The notes: generated by a model not told the origin, from the letters alone. 64,000 nucleotides of DNA from Cryphonectria parasitica EP155 (GCF_011745365.1 NW_024468912.1:3906001-3970000), one strand, 5' to 3'; positions 1 through 12,357 are shown, counted from the stretch's first letter. Made by a program: numbers and translations.

Positions 1-1263
1 TAGATGATTTTTTGAGCCTATTGACCATGTGTAAAAGTGCCACTGAATCTGGGCAACACTTTCTAAAGTTGACAGGTCGACGTTACAGTTTCCAAGTAGC
101 CTGAGGCCGATTCCTTTAACTAGCAACTTTCGCATAAGTAGACAATTTAAAGAAAACCCAGCTCTAAGCTGGAGTGACCTGCACGGCTTTGTGTGAGTAA
201 GTGCTCTTTTAATTTGCTGCTGCCTCTAGGGCTGTGTACACACGCAACTGAGCCATCCCAATCACGTTCCCGCTCAAGCCTACCATCAGTTCACAAGGGC
301 TTGAGAAGCCAAATTGAGTCAAACTAAAAATGCAGTAGATTGGATGAAAGATACTGAACTTAGGGACAAACTAAGCGCACGTCCATTTCACCCTATAATG
401 CGTCTCGAGTCCAATAGTAATCGGCCTGCCAAGATCTATATGAAACATTGCATCACTTCTGGTCATTCGATGAACATAGCATCAAGGAGGATTTTGCCGA
501 GGTTGTGTGGTGGAAGTCTCGTCGCAGCTCAGTTTTTTGGTAGCCCTACCGCCTGGTTTGGAACCTCGGCTCATGAATCAAGGAGCTCACACAGCCTTGG
601 GGGCTTTTGACCAATCGCGATGCTTCCTAGAAACAACCTTCAGTTCCGATGGCATTACGATCGCAGTGAACCTCGTCTCAACACTTATTTTTCATCATCT
701 TGACTTGTTTAAGTATATATTCGGACTCAGATTGCTTTAAAGTACATCGACTTTACTTGCTGCCTTGGGTGCTTAATTAATGCCTAAAGATTAGAGTCTC
801 TGGCATGACTGGATAGCTGTCCCGGTTTCCGAGTTTCCGCTTGCAATTACAGAGGCTGACTTGACAGCTGGATGAGTCTAATCGCAAAATGATGGACCAT
901 CAGTGTACCTCGCTCTGATGACACTGTTGCAAGCAGATAGACAGCTGCCACATAAATCAGTCGATTCAGTGGTGTTCGTGCCTGGTCTTCGGTATAGGAT
1001 GAATCAACTCGAAACAGGGGGGCCTGGGCGGCGCCGCTAGTCCACAAACAAGTTTGACAAGCCGCAAGAAATCCCCAAAGAGGTATTTTATGTATAAGAT
1101 TGGCCTCAAGAATCTCGAAATTAATCCTTGTTGCATTGTGCCAATGTCTTCTATTCGCTGTAGAATTGCGACAGGAAATCGGACGGTCCTGTTCGAGCAA
1201 CCATTTATTCGATATAGAACTGAGACGGGGACTGGGCGGAGTCTCGGTCGCGTGCAATGCTTT
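1..1263. other. Left-edge intergenic region, no gene supported
   Basis: Only short open frames without recognisable domains, signal peptides or consistent splice structure occur on either strand. No tRNA, rRNA or transposon signature was seen. The right-hand end is the cutinase promoter. Confidence 0.55.
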
Positions 1264-1269
1264 CCTCGG
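1264..1269 (+). promoter_or_regulatory. Possible FarA/Ctf1-type site CCTCGG upstream of cutinase
   Basis: The hexamer CCTCGG lies about 230 bp before the cutinase ATG. CCTCGG/CCGAGG is the known core recognised by the fungal fatty-acid regulators FarA/FarB and the related cutinase activator Ctf1. A single hexamer is weak evidence, but the fit to a cutinase promoter is sensible. A distant inverse copy (CCGAGG) lies at 497-502. Confidence 0.35.
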
Positions 1270-1393
1270 CGAATATGCAGGACACGCCAACTGCCTTGGA
1301 GTCGAATATATAATCTGAGGCGGCCATCATGATGCGAAACAAATCATGAAGAAATATATGCATTCTTTTGGTTCAAGTCTCTCACTGTGTAAA

Positions 1394-1400
1394 TATAAAA
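1394..1400 (+). promoter_or_regulatory. TATA-like box of the cutinase gene
   Basis: TATAAAA lies 98 bp upstream of the cutinase ATG, at a plausible distance for a short leader, just after the CCTCGG element. Confidence 0.45.
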
Positions 1401-1497
1401 TTAGCCTTTTACTCTCCTTCTTTGAATTCGATCTAGCCTGGCGCTGTCGACGATATTTCGATAATCAACTTTGTTCCATCTTTTAATACCCCTCACG

Positions 1498-2253
1498 ATG
1501 AAGCCATCTATTCCTCTCACCATCCTCACTGGACTTTCAGTCGTGGGTGCTGCCCCGGCAAAAATCGAGGGCCGCCAGCAGGAAACGACTTCCAACGACC
1601 TCAAAGACGGCGCGTGCAAACCCGTCACCTTCATTATGGCTCGCGGATCCACAGAAGTGGGCAACATGGTAAGCCGAGAAAACAATACCGTCGCACCCCC
1701 ATAATTATTCACAGGCAAGCAACTCACACACAAGTCAACCACACAGGGAGAGATTCCCGGACCACCGACCTGTGCCGACCTCAAGCAGCAGCTCGGCGCC
1801 GACCAGGTCGCCTGCCAGGGCGTGGGCACCGAGGACGGCTACCCAGCTGCTCTCTCGCCCAACTTCCTCCCCAAGAACACTGACGACACGTCCATCGCAG
1901 CCGCTACCACGATCATGAACCTAGCGGCCACCAAGTGCCCCGACACGACGATGCTCGTCGGTGGCTACAGCCAGGGCAGCGCTGTGATGGACAACGCGAT
2001 CCAAGGGCTGCCCGCAAACATGCAGTCAAAGATCGCCGGCGTCGTCCTCTTCGGCTACACGCGTAATGCCCAGGACAACGCGCAGGTCCCGGGATACCCT
2101 CAGGCCCAGACCAAGATCTTTTGCGCGCCAGGGGATCTGGTGTGCGACAACACGCTGACCATCACCCCGGCACATCTTTCGTACGCGGCCAACGCGCCGG
2201 AAGCTGCAACGTTCCTTGCCAGCATGATCCAAAACAACGGCACCACCGCTTGA
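1498..2253 (+). CDS. Cutinase (secreted serine esterase), two exons
   Basis: Exons are 1498-1668 and 1747-2253, encoding 225 aa; the 78-nt intron runs from GTAAG to CACAG in phase 0. A secreted alpha/beta-hydrolase that cleaves ester bonds of plant cutin. Residues 1-18 form a signal peptide (MKPS start, hydrophobic core, cut near GAAPA). The cutinase block ARGSTEVGNM precedes the intron. The nucleophile is Ser132 in GYSQG, with Asp187 in CAPGDLVC and His200 in PAHLSY, so the catalytic triad is complete. The cysteines expected for the family's disulfides are present around the N-terminal DGAC, TKC, IFC and LVC. The length matches fungal cutinases (about 200-230 aa). It stands alone, with a TATA box and a CCTCGG element upstream. 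The active-site residues are intact, so the gene looks functional. Confidence 0.94.
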
Positions 2254-3280
2254 AAGAGCTGAAACGTCAGCAGCAAGCAGCACGATCAGAAGAGCCGAAG
2301 AAGGGGGGGGGGGGGGCTTGCGCGTCCCATTACTTTCTTTCTTGTATACCCGACTTCATGGCAGGATCCTGGGGTAATCACCTTTCTGTTGATCATTTCC
2401 TTGATACTCCTTGGTGCGATCATAAAACATATTGCCTAGGTACATGTAGCAGATCATTACAACTACTTACTTATGAAGTCTACGGGGGTGTAGTAGCATT
2501 ACTTGAGCCTGAACGATTTGCAAACTCGTCGATGTCAATGTATCCAATGTGTAGCACATATATTCTACGACGAGAAACCGCGTAGGTATCGGTGGTTAAG
2601 GTCTTGTTTAACGTTCCCCTCCCATATTGTCCTTCCCGAGGAATACACTGGAGGCAGTCGCATCCAATGGTGTTGAGGTCCCCCCAAGAGTTGGCTGATG
2701 GACCAAGCTAAGTCAGGTTGGGTTTCTCTCAGGTTCTTGTGCAAGAGGACACATGTGCGACGTTCCTTGTGCCCATCTTGAGCCCTTGGGGAAGGAGAGA
2801 TTCTCAGCAGTCAGTCAGCAGCTTGAATTAAGCTGATCAAAATAAATACTGGAATCTTAATAACATTGATTAGCTTTGCAAGCAGGAGGAGGGATTTTGT
2901 AACTCAAAACAAAAGCCAGGCATTGTTGCATAATTCGGGCAGGTGAGGTCGAAGTTTTGTGGCCGTGCAAGGTGTGGCGTATGGCGCTAGCTCTTTGCGG
3001 GGTCTGCCTCAGGAGGATTCTCCACTTCAGCTTTTGTGCCAGCCACCAAACCTCCAGTTTCTTCTTCCCTTCTCCATACTTTACTCGTCGCAACAACCTC
3101 AACCTTCCCACCTCTCCCACCTCCCAAGCAACAACCCCTATCCTTCTCCCCTACAGCAGCGGCCGTCAGAGTATCCAGTAGCGATTGCTGATGTAGATCC
3201 TTTATTCTTTCATACCTTTCCATCAACCTCTAACAACCATCTTGCACGACCTGAAGCTATCCAGATCCAGGTCGCCCACC
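2254..3280. other. Cutinase 3' flank and SCD6 promoter/leader
   Basis: No gene supported. It contains a G14 homopolymer at 2303-2316 just after the cutinase stop and a pyrimidine-rich stretch (about 3045-3140) typical of fungal promoters before the SCD6 start. Confidence 0.5.
2303..2316 (+). repeat. Poly-G tract (14 nt)
   Basis: Uninterrupted G14 within the 3' flank of cutinase; one of a family of long G/C runs in this window. Confidence 0.95.
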
Positions 3281-5240
3281 ATGTCTGACTTCATTGGGTT
3301 CGTATACCCTGACCCTGCCATGAACCTCTCTGTCTCTTGCTGTGTAGAACCTGCTGACATAGAAATTGACAGATCCGTCATTTCTCTAATATCAAAGAGC
3401 GATATTCGGTAGGAGCCTGCTTCTGCGTACCCCGCGCTTCCGGGGGGGGGGGGGGGGAAACAAGCCAAGCTGGTCCTAACTAACCCCACCAACAGCTACG
3501 TCGGCACCCTTGTCGAGATCAACCCGACCGAGTCCACCGTCTCTCTCGAAAATGTCAAGTCGCACGGCACAGAGGGCCGCAAGGCTGACCCTGCCGATGA
3601 GGTACAAGGCTCGCAGCAGATCTACGAGTTTATCGTCTTCAGGGGCAGCGATGTGAAGGATCTGCGGGTCGAGGAGGCCCCTGCGCCGCCCAAGGAGAAT
3701 CAGCCTCCTCCTATGCCCAACGATCCTGCTATTGTCGGCGTGAGTATCCCCCTCACCTCGATTCTCCCAATCGCGCAGGCCACTGCGCCTTGTATGATGA
3801 ACTATTTCGGATGTTAAACAATTTCTTGTCTGAATTGCGCAAACAAACCCCATGTTGATATTTCCGTTGCCTTCCTTCTGATCCTACAAAGCCCCTCTCA
3901 TCAGTTGACATACCATCCCTCCGAGACCTGTGGGTGCTAACAACTTAATTGGTCAGGCGCGGTCTCATCCAGGACGAGCCCCAAGTGGCCCCAATCCCCA
4001 AGGTCCCCAAGGTCCTCCAGGTCCTCCTGGCGCACCCGGTTTCCAGAATCCCAATATGTTTCCCCCCTACCCACCGCAGAACTGGGGTCGGCCCGGTCCT
4101 CCTGGTCCTCCTGGTCCTCCAGGGCCTGGTGGATATGGTATGGGTTATCCTCCTCCGGGTTGGTTCCCTCCTGGCCAAGGTGGCTTTCCGCAAAACGCTC
4201 CTCCTCCCTGGAACTACCCTTTTCCCGGTGGTCAACCTGGTGGCCCACCTGGGCCCCCCGGCATGCCGCAGCAGCAACAACAAAATCAGCAGCCGCCCGT
4301 CCATCCCTCCACTAATGGCGCACCGGAAAACCAGCGACCGACTGCTGGACCAGGTGCTGATCAGCACAAAGGCCCGGCTCCAGTCGAGATGCCCTCTGAG
4401 CCTCAGCCTCTCTCTCAAGTGCCCCCCAATCAGGCTGCAATGTCAGCGCCTACTCCCCCAGTCGACTCGAAGCCATCTGTCGAAGAGGTCAAGGTGACGG
4501 CGGCTCTGCTGGAGAATCAAAAAGCTGGAGGTCCCGCCAGTGACTCCAAGCAACCTTCCACGGGTCCCACGGGTCCCAGAGGCTTCGCTGGCGTCAATCC
4601 CGTCATTCCTGCCACACTCGAGTCAGCTCAACAAGAAGCCGTCAAGGCAGCTATCGCGGCTCTTGGTCAGGCAGGCCAGGCACCTGTTGCCCAGCCTTCC
4701 ACTGCCAATGGCCTGGACAATCTGGCCAGGAAAGTTGGAGAAATGTCTATGAACGCCGCTCGGACCGGCATTCAAACCAGCAGGGGTCGCGGCCGTGGAC
4801 GTGGTGGTGCCATTCCTTATTCGCGCGTGGAAATCCCCAAGTCCGACTTTAACTTCGCCGAAGCGAATGCCAAGTTCAACAGGGATGACGTGATCAAGGA
4901 GAAGATTGCTGGCACATCGGCTGCTGAGACCTCTGAAAGCGTTGTTGCTGACGGCGAGCTCTCTGAAGATGCTGTCCCAGCATACAACAAGTCGAAGTCG
5001 TTCTTCGACAATATTGGAAGTGATTCCAACAAAAACACCGCCAAGGCGCAACACGATCGCAATGCGGAGAGGCAGAAGGATGTTGACACCTTTGGTCAGG
5101 CCAGCGTCGACGGTGGCTATCGTGGTCGCGGTCGCGGCAGAGGACGCGGCCGTGGATTCCGTGGTCGTGGGCGTGGTCAAGGCTACAGCGGTCGCGGTAA
5201 CTACCAGCCTCGTGGTAACGCGCAGCCCATCTCCCAGTAG
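3281..5240 (+). CDS. SCD6: Scd6/Sum2 (LSM14 family) mRNP protein, four exons
   Basis: Exons are 3281-3297, 3373-3408, 3496-3739 and 3957-5240 (526 aa). The joins are in phase, and the last intron has a clear GCTAAC branch point near 3935. An RNA-binding translational repressor and decapping co-activator of P-bodies and stress granules. The N-terminal LSm14 domain (about residues 3-75) starts MSDFIG and continues SVISLISKSDIRYVGTL. A Pro/Gly/Gln-rich linker follows. The FDF-type box PKSDFNFAEANAKFN is near residue 395, the FFD box NKSKSFFDNIG near 445 and the TFG box DVDTFGQASVDGG near 474. The C-terminus carries RGG repeats (about 485-518). The order LSm, FDF, FFD, TFG, RGG is diagnostic. The first two exons are only 17 and 36 nt, so gene finders may miss the N-terminus. 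It is convergent with BCD1. Confidence 0.95.
3442..3457 (+). repeat. Poly-G tract (16 nt) inside SCD6 intron 2
   Basis: G16 lies in the 87-nt intron between the 36-nt exon 2 and exon 3, in the sense strand of the transcript. Confidence 0.95.
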
Positions 5241-6420
5241 TGGTCGATGCAATTTCTCACAGAAAAGGGACTTGGCTCCATACTACACGCCGGGTATTCG
5301 CCCCGACGCTTCATGCAGGATGTTGGAATGCAAATCATTCCAGTGGATCCTCATTCGACAAGAGCATAACCACGACGGCATTTTCATTTCTATTGGTCTC
5401 GAAGCCGAGTGTCTCTCTTGGTGCCTCTGCACGTCATTGCGTCTGACTTGAACAACAAACGATGTCATTGTACACTACTTCTTTCAATTTTCGAGCGTCA
5501 GCTGATTTTTTTTCTTCTTTTTGTCTTTTCTTTCCTTTCCGGTGGTGGGCGGCGGCGGATCAGCATGCTAAAGAGGTTGGCTGTGCGATGACGGTGCGGA
5601 TGCGTCTTTCTTTTTGATTTCGTTGGTGGCGGCGTCGTTTGGCGTAGGGCAGGCATGGGGCGGCCAATGGTTTTAGGCGTACGAGGCAAAATGCACACAG
5701 AGCAGGAAAACGTGCGCCATGCAAGAATGACGGCAGCAGTGCAATTGATTACTCATGGGCAGGCTGGCATGTCTGACGGCGAATGCAAACGGAGGTTCTC
5801 GTATTGTGGAGGGTTCTAGAGATGCTGGACCCAGCCCTCACATACTGATTGATACTGACGATCATGATGACGAAAGATGGGAGAGAAGCAGAAGCAAGCA
5901 ATTATGACTTGAAGCAATGAAAAACTGCGAGTGGGCTGTGTGTGGACTGGACTTTGCTCCAAGCAGCCAAGCCGGCCAGCCAGCGGGTAGATGAAGATAC
6001 TCGTAGCCAGGCAGAATCACAAGTCGCATATTGACCTCATGATCCTGTCGTTGAATTCCTTTGGCATGTGCGTTGAATATAATCAGGACACGATACTATG
6101 TTTACTCACCAATGTTCGTATTCTTTTGCAAGAGAATTGTTTTACAACTTTTGCTAGGACCAAGGGTTTTTTTGTGTCTGGGATAATCATTCAGCCTTGC
6201 TTGCTCCTATTGCGTATAACTTGGCTTCAACAATTTGATCGAGTCTACTCAATAGGCCATGAGGGGGATTATAAATCTCCCTATGGTATCATGTAAGAAA
6301 CGTCATGTGGCCTACAACTAGCTATACATTGCGTATCCCAGAGACTTTGAACCCAAGCCGAGCTCATCGTCTTGTGCGTGGGTTGCGAACGTGCATACAT
6401 ACATAAAGCTTGCCTGCCTC
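5241..6420. other. Convergent 3' flanks of SCD6 and BCD1
   Basis: About 1.2 kb between two converging genes. No additional coding region is supported; it probably holds both 3' UTRs and polyadenylation sites. Confidence 0.5.
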
Positions 6421-8268
6421 TCAAGTCAGGAGGCCCACAATCTCTTGGATAGCACCAGCCACCAGCTCAGGATTCTCAGGCTTTAGCTCCGAGACGTCCA
6501 CATCCTCCTCACTGCCGCCGCTTTCCGCATCCTCATCGCTGTCTGAACCGTAGTCGACCAGCCCTAAACCCGATGGCTTGCCTGTAGCCGTTGAGCCTGG
6601 CCATATCCCCCCGGTGGGTGGGTCGCCCTGCCTCTCGAGGACGCTGTTGTCTTCGTCTCCGGACATGCCGCCAAGGCTACCGTCATTGTCGTCGTCACTC
6701 GACGTATCCGGGTCACTACTGGTGGTATCAGCACCATCACCGACGCCCTGTGCAGTGCGGCGGCGGAAGTCATCGCCGTCGCTGTTGATTTCGCCCTCCT
6801 CCGCGTCTTCCACGTTGTCACCTCCCCGCCTGTGCTGCTGTCCGCGTCCACCGCCCTGGCCTCGAGGCCCACCACGTCCTCGTCCCCTACCCCGGTCGTG
6901 GCGCCCACCCCGCATCGGGATACCATCCTCACCGACAGCCTGGCGCTTGTGTGGTGGCTGTGATGACCTCTCACCGCCTCTCTCGGCCATGGCTTTGCGC
7001 TTCTCCGATTTGTTGTTCTTCCTCTCCCGCACCCGGCGCTCTGTCGAGCCTAGGATGAACCCCTCTGGCAGTTGGTTCACTGTGGCGGCCGCCTGCGAAG
7101 GAGGAGGAGGGAAGACATAGACCGTAGGGAACTCGAGCACCGTCCGCCCCATGAGCGCCCTGCCGAGGGTCTCTGTGGAATCGAGCGGGATCAGCTCCTT
7201 GGGCTTCCCTGCTGGTGTGAGCGGCCTGAGCAGGTAGAAGCTGTGGTGTCGCTTAGCGTCGATGAGCTCGTCAGGGAGCCACGAGGACACGGTAGCTGCG
7301 CGGTCGGTGTCCCAGGTGCCGGTATAGGGGTTCTGGCTCGTGTACGGGATCGCAAGCCAGGTGGCCTCGTCGGCATCCTGCATCGCGCTGCGGCGGCCTT
7401 CCTCCTTGACCTCTTTGATGAGGACCCGTCGCCTCTTCCTCGCATACGCCGACAAGAAGGTGTCTTCGTCCTCCTCGTCCTCCTCTTCGTCCTTGTACTG
7501 CCCCTTGCGAGACCAGGCCAGCGAGTTTCCCAGCGCCTTGTAGAGGGGGATCGTCTCGAGCGCCTTATGTCGTATCCTCGTGCTTGCGCCGCCTGCGCCG
7601 CTGCCCGGTGCATCGTAGACGATCCACTCCATGCACCAGTTGATCCGCCCTGCCTTCCTGTTCCAGGCTGTTGTATTCTCGCGCTGCCGCGCCATCCCGA
7701 CCGGCATGTGCACGACCTCAACGTTGGCCTGGTCGAGCCGCTGGCGGACCCTGCGGGCGAGAGCAGACGGCGGACCACCCCTGGTCATCATCGTCGTCCT
7801 CGTCCTCGTCCTTTCCCCTCCCTCCCCGCCGCCGTCCTCTTCACCCTCCTCCTCCTCACCGTCCTCGCCGTCCGAACCGAAGACAGCACCCCTGTGGTTG
7901 CGATCATTACTCACAAACCGCACCTCCTCGCCAAACCACATCTTGCGCCACCGCCTCTCCTCGCCCAGCTCGCGCAGCTGCTTCTCGGAGAACAGGCCGC
8001 GCTCCTCAACAATCTCGCGCTGGTTGCGGTCGCGCTCGCGCTCGATGGCCGACAGGAAGTTGTAGTCATGGTCCACGCCTGCCGGGGTGCGCAGGCGGGC
8101 GGCGGGCATGTAGGCGGTCGGGTCGCGGCGGCCTGTGCAGTTGGCCCAGGCCTTGTGCTTCTGGGAGCAGGCGAGGGAGCAGGTGTGGGTGTGACAGGCG
8201 GGGCATGTGTATCTGGGCACGGCGGTGTGGCAGATGGAGCAGAGGGTCGTCAGGAGGGGGTCGGCCAT
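6421..8268 (-). CDS. BCD1: Box C/D snoRNA protein 1-like HIT zinc-finger protein
   Basis: Single exon, 615 aa. An essential nuclear assembly factor for box C/D snoRNPs (ZNHIT6/Bcd1 family). The zf-HIT domain is at residues 10-44, with ligands Cys10, Cys13, Cys22, Cys25, Cys30, Cys34, His38 and Cys44. The family-typical segment follows directly (DHDYNFLSAIERERDRNQRE near residues 65-90, then ERRWRKMWFGEEV). The central part carries the conserved region ending near PTVYVFPPPPS. The C-terminal 200 residues are low complexity: an RG-rich stretch (GRGRGRGGPRGQGGGRG) and then Asp/Glu/Ser-rich acidic tracts. This makes the protein larger than yeast Bcd1 (about 370 aa), as is common in filamentous fungi. 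The 447-codon frame on the opposite strand is a by-product of high GC. Confidence 0.9.
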   Translation of the reverse strand: MADPLLTTLCSICHTAVPRYTCPACHTHTCSLACSQKHKAWANCTGRRDPTAYMPAARLRTPAGVDHDYNFLSAIERERDRNQREIVEERGLFSEKQLRELGEERRWRKMWFGEEVRFVSNDRNHRGAVFGSDGEDGEEEEGEEDGGGEGGERTRTRTTMMTRGGPPSALARRVRQRLDQANVEVVHMPVGMARQRENTTAWNRKAGRINWCMEWIVYDAPGSGAGGASTRIRHKALETIPLYKALGNSLAWSRKGQYKDEEEDEEDEDTFLSAYARKRRRVLIKEVKEEGRRSAMQDADEATWLAIPYTSQNPYTGTWDTDRAATVSSWLPDELIDAKRHHSFYLLRPLTPAGKPKELIPLDSTETLGRALMGRTVLEFPTVYVFPPPPSQAAATVNQLPEGFILGSTERRVRERKNNKSEKRKAMAERGGERSSQPPHKRQAVGEDGIPMRGGRHDRGRGRGRGGPRGQGGGRGQQHRRGGDNVEDAEEGEINSDGDDFRRRTAQGVGDGADTTSSDPDTSSDDDNDGSLGGMSGDEDNSVLERQGDPPTGGIWPGSTATGKPSGLGLVDYGSDSDEDAESGGSEEDVDVSELKPENPELVAGAIQEIVGLLT

Positions 8269-10716
8269 CTTTGGAAAGAGCTGCTTGGGGCAGGGGCAGT
8301 GTTGGAAGACGGCGGCGAGGAGGGTCGAGGTTGGCGGAGGGTTCGTGGTGGCACAATGGCCTGTGGTGGTATTGAAGATGTTGATCGAGACACCATAGAA
8401 GTCGATAAGCGATAAGGAATTAAAGAGATCTCGTCTGTCTTGACTATATCTTTCGTTGAATATTTGGTGTTGAAGGAAAAGGCAAGTTTAGATTGAGCAC
8501 TGGGCAAGTAAACATTTTTATGGGGCAAAGCAAACAGAACTCTTCTTTATCTTATCTCCACTGTTGGCTGCAGCCCCCTGCAAGCCTGTATAAACAAGCC
8601 TCCTCCGCCTTCCTCCTCCTCAGCAGGAACATCAGCCAGGAAATCTTTGTTTGAAGACAGCTGCGAGCAGAACATTGCTGTGGTAGCAGAATATTTTCTA
8701 CAACATCGATGCTACATACTCAAACAATCCAGCATGAACTTTTGCGTCTGAACTCACTTTTCTCAAGTCCTGCCAAACAACGAAACAAAATAGAAAGAGC
8801 GTCCATGAGACGGAATTCCTAGGAATTCTGAAAGGAAAAAGAAATACTTCTGCAGGCCAATGAACAATATTCGTTATTCCAGGCTGTGCAACATGGTCAA
8901 TGAATAGCTTCCGAGATCAGGATGGCCATCATGCCCAGGACCGCAGGCCAGCCTTGATCCAAATAGAAAAGATGTATCCTTCAGTCCGGAAGCGCCCCAA
9001 ATAGTCAACATACGGACACAACCACTTCATAGGAACTGAAAACTTGCAAGATGAAAGCAGGGACCATTCAATGCATGAAGAGCTGCCAACCATCCATCAT
9101 CATCATGCCGACCATTCCGCTGCATGAAGCTCCCCTGTCAAGAGAGAGCCCGTCCTCTCTTTTTACCGGAACCGCAGCAACCGTGCCAGTCGGCGAAGCC
9201 GAGCGGCTATCGAGTCTAGGGAGGAGAGTATCCGAAGCCTCTCATCCCGAGAAAAGTTAATTCTTCCTGAACCCTGAAAGTTTGTTAGCCATTGGGTTTG
9301 TGCCAGAGGACGATCAATGTGCCCTGGTCCATTTCACTGGGGTCTGTGCGGTGTGATGATAATGCAGTTAATGCAGTTCGCGAGAGAGGAAAAGGTTTGA
9401 ACCAGCGAATCCTGCTTCAGTGTCAACAACACTTTGAGCCGTCGTCGGAAGCTGGCAGACTATTGGAGAGGCAAGTAAGTTGTTGAGAACGGTCTGGTTT
9501 GGTGAGGTGTCTATGCATGAGATCGCGTCAGTCTAGCTGCAGAGGTCAATTTGTTGATGGGTCAAGTTAAGTAAGTATGTCCTTCAGTGTGTGCTTTTGA
9601 TAGACAAGGAGGGGGCCCAGATCCCCCTAGTGCAGTTTTCAGCCTCAAATCAAATACTGCTATGCATGTAAGCACTGCATCTTAAGCACCTTGGCGCATC
9701 AACTATGATTCAGAGTATGTCGTCGCGCGCCCTCCACTAAGCCGTGAGGGAACGCCCTTTGGTCGCTCGAATACTTACTCGCGATGGGGCCATCATCCTC
9801 AGGCCGCACTTCAAGGACCGTCGCACACGCCTAATGCAGGTTGACGGCACAAGGAAATGCACAGATGTGATAAGGTAGACATGCGACGCAGGTGGCCTGC
9901 CATGGTACAGGATTTCTCGGAAACTGTTTCAATCTTTTTCGGAGGCGCAAAGCATCACGACGGAGGGGACCATGACAAACTTCTTGCAAGCCAATTACTG
10001 AGAGGAATCGACTAGCACAGATGAAATGAAAAGAAAATCTGAAAGAGAGGAGAAGAAATAAAGGACTGCAGTCATTGTTGTTGCGTAAGCGGTTCCATCG
10101 TTCGATGGGTCCTGCGCCTTTTCTTTTCTCTTCTTTTCACTTGTTTTCCCTTCCTTATTTTCTTCTTCGCCCAGACCCAAAGTCAATGGCATGTGAAAAT
10201 CGCCATTCTCGTATAAGTGGAGCAAAAAGATAATTATTATAGACCCCTGCACATCGGGCAAGCAGGGACAATCTCGAGGTTATGAATATGGGACCCGGTA
10301 GAAAGGGTGGTCCAAATGCAGCATAGGCAAGGCAAGACATTGTACATACATGATACACATCAAAAATGAATCCATAATATTTCATGATGGACAGACTTGC
10401 ATGTGAAAATGGGTAACAGAAGTGGATGTTTGTTGGTGGGCCGCCACCATGCAGTAAGGCCGAGGAACGTTCGTTCAAAGGAGGGAGGCTTTTGAATCCC
10501 AGGGCGGGGCCGGCGGGATCAAGACACACCCGCGAAGACAAGAACACACATGCAGATGTCAGTTGCAAGCCTGCCGCGTGATCTTATGCTCCAGATCCAA
10601 GACAGCCAGCCCACCTACCTGATTCACTGGGTGATGATGACAACGGCGCGTGTGGTGTGAGATGGCCAAAGAGACATGGAACCGTCGGATAAGAGGAGGG
10701 TTCGGGCATGGGAAGA

Positions 10717-10727
10717 GGGGGGGGGGG
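10717..10727 (+). repeat. Poly-G tract (11 nt)
   Basis: G11 in the BCD1-perilipin intergenic region, close to the GGTGT array. Confidence 0.9.
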
Positions 10728-10758
10728 ACCTTGCGAAAAGTAATAGCCATCCAGACTG

Positions 10759-10785
10759 GGTGTGGTGTGGTGTGGTGTAATGTGG
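10759..10785 (+). repeat. GGTGT pentamer tandem array
   Basis: Four exact GGTGT units (10759-10778) followed by a degenerate copy. Related GTGTGGTGTG words occur within 150 bp on both sides. Confidence 0.8.
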
Positions 10786-11625
10786 CATTGCGAACTCCTC
10801 CAATAGTGGCTGCAGCAATGGCGTGGTATGTGCGGTGACGGTGGTGTGGCCGCATGTCTCAATGAAACACCGGTGAGTATGCCAGTCAAGAGGTTGACTG
10901 GCCGCTTGGTGAATTTTTTGGCTTTTTGTGTTTCCTTCCCTTTCCTTTTCTTCATGCCGTTGTGGACCAGTGCCGGGGAGCTCAGGGACCGGGAACCGGT
11001 GCGATAGTGCCATCGCCCTTTTCCCAGTTGCCTGTTACGCTACTAAGTTGTACGGAACCTTTCGGAAGACAGAGAAATGGAGAATTAGATCAATTTGCAC
11101 GGGCTTTTTAGTGATAGTGCGTGTGTGTGGGCTACGTAAGACACCTTTCCAGCACCTTTCCAGCAAGCACATCATCGCAGTCTAAAGTTGTCATCTGTCC
11201 CAAGAAGACCGGAACCGCTTGTGTCAGAGAAAAGGAGCGAGGGAAAGGCGAAGGGAGGGGAGGGGGAGTCATTGACACACCCTCGACGATCGCGAATTGA
11301 GAGATAAGCAAAAAGACGTCGAGACCATTTACTTGATGGATGTCTCAGAGGGAGGTATGTGTCTGGCCAGTGAGCTCCTCGTCCTCCTGATGGTACTATG
11401 GTACTAATGTAGGCTGTCGGGGGGGCGCATAAAAATGGTGAGAGCTGGGAGCCTAGCCACCTTTCACATGCTTTCGATGGGTGATGGGGTGTTTGACTGG
11501 TGGGTGTGAGGGAACAGGGGGCTTTGGAACAGGGGCTAACCCCCCTGGGTCTCTCTGCAAGCCATCCTACCCAGCTAAAACGCCCCACTGCGGCAGGGTG
11601 TCGAGGGCTCGAAGTTAAACGATCT

Positions 11626-11638
11626 CCCCCCCCCCCCC
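11626..11638 (+). repeat. Poly-C tract (13 nt)
   Basis: C13 in the BCD1-perilipin intergenic region. Confidence 0.9.
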
Positions 11639-12355
11639 AAAATAAAGTCATACTCGTAGTCATACTCGTATAGTAGCGTAGAGAAATAGTCTCAAAAAGA
11701 CCAGGACTCAACCAGATAGAACAACAGATGCTGTCTATGGTAATGCCTTTTGGAAATATACTTGAGAGACCAGCGGAGCGATAGCTTCCCCCCAGCAGCG
11801 ACCCCCTGTACTTCAGTACTTAAGGTAAGTATGCAGGCAGGTATACAGCTGCACTGCTCATGGTAACGTTCCGCGCTGAGCGGCCAAGGACGCCCCACCT
11901 TCAGAATCGTCAGAATATCATAGCATCCCATAACACCATAGTGCATAGCAGAATACCCTCCTAGGACCCACTCTTCACATGCCAGTAACTGGGTCTTATC
12001 AGCGCCAGCACAGCATCACAGGAGCCACCTTTGTGCCTGTGCCTCAAAATCGATGCACGTCGAGCTTGCGACAAAGCCCACTCTCTTGCGTGCGTGGGTG
12101 CGTACGTGCGTCTTGTGGTCGCTCTCGTTCCTTTTTGTCTTTCTTTTTCTTGAATTGATACCTAGCCGCGTTACGTCAATTCAAGTCCAATCATCGTCCC
12201 TTCGCCCCTCCCCCCCCGGCACCCCTCCTCCCCTCGACTTTCTTTTTAGCTTCCAGTCTGCACTCGAACCCCCCTCCTCCTTTTGCTTTTTTTTCTTCTT
12301 CTTTTTCTTCCCCTGCCTCCCCTCCTTCCCATTGATATCAATCTTATCTCCCTCG

Positions 12356-12357
<2 letters not shown>

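Noticed and set aside
5864..5870. ATGATGA as a box C of a snoRNA
   Set aside because: No matching CTGA box D at a suitable distance downstream and no terminal stem.
7072..8415. 447-codon open frame on the + strand
   Set aside because: It is antisense to the BCD1 gene, which has a clear HIT zinc finger. The frame is Arg/Gly/Val-rich as expected for GC-rich antisense shadow and has no domain.
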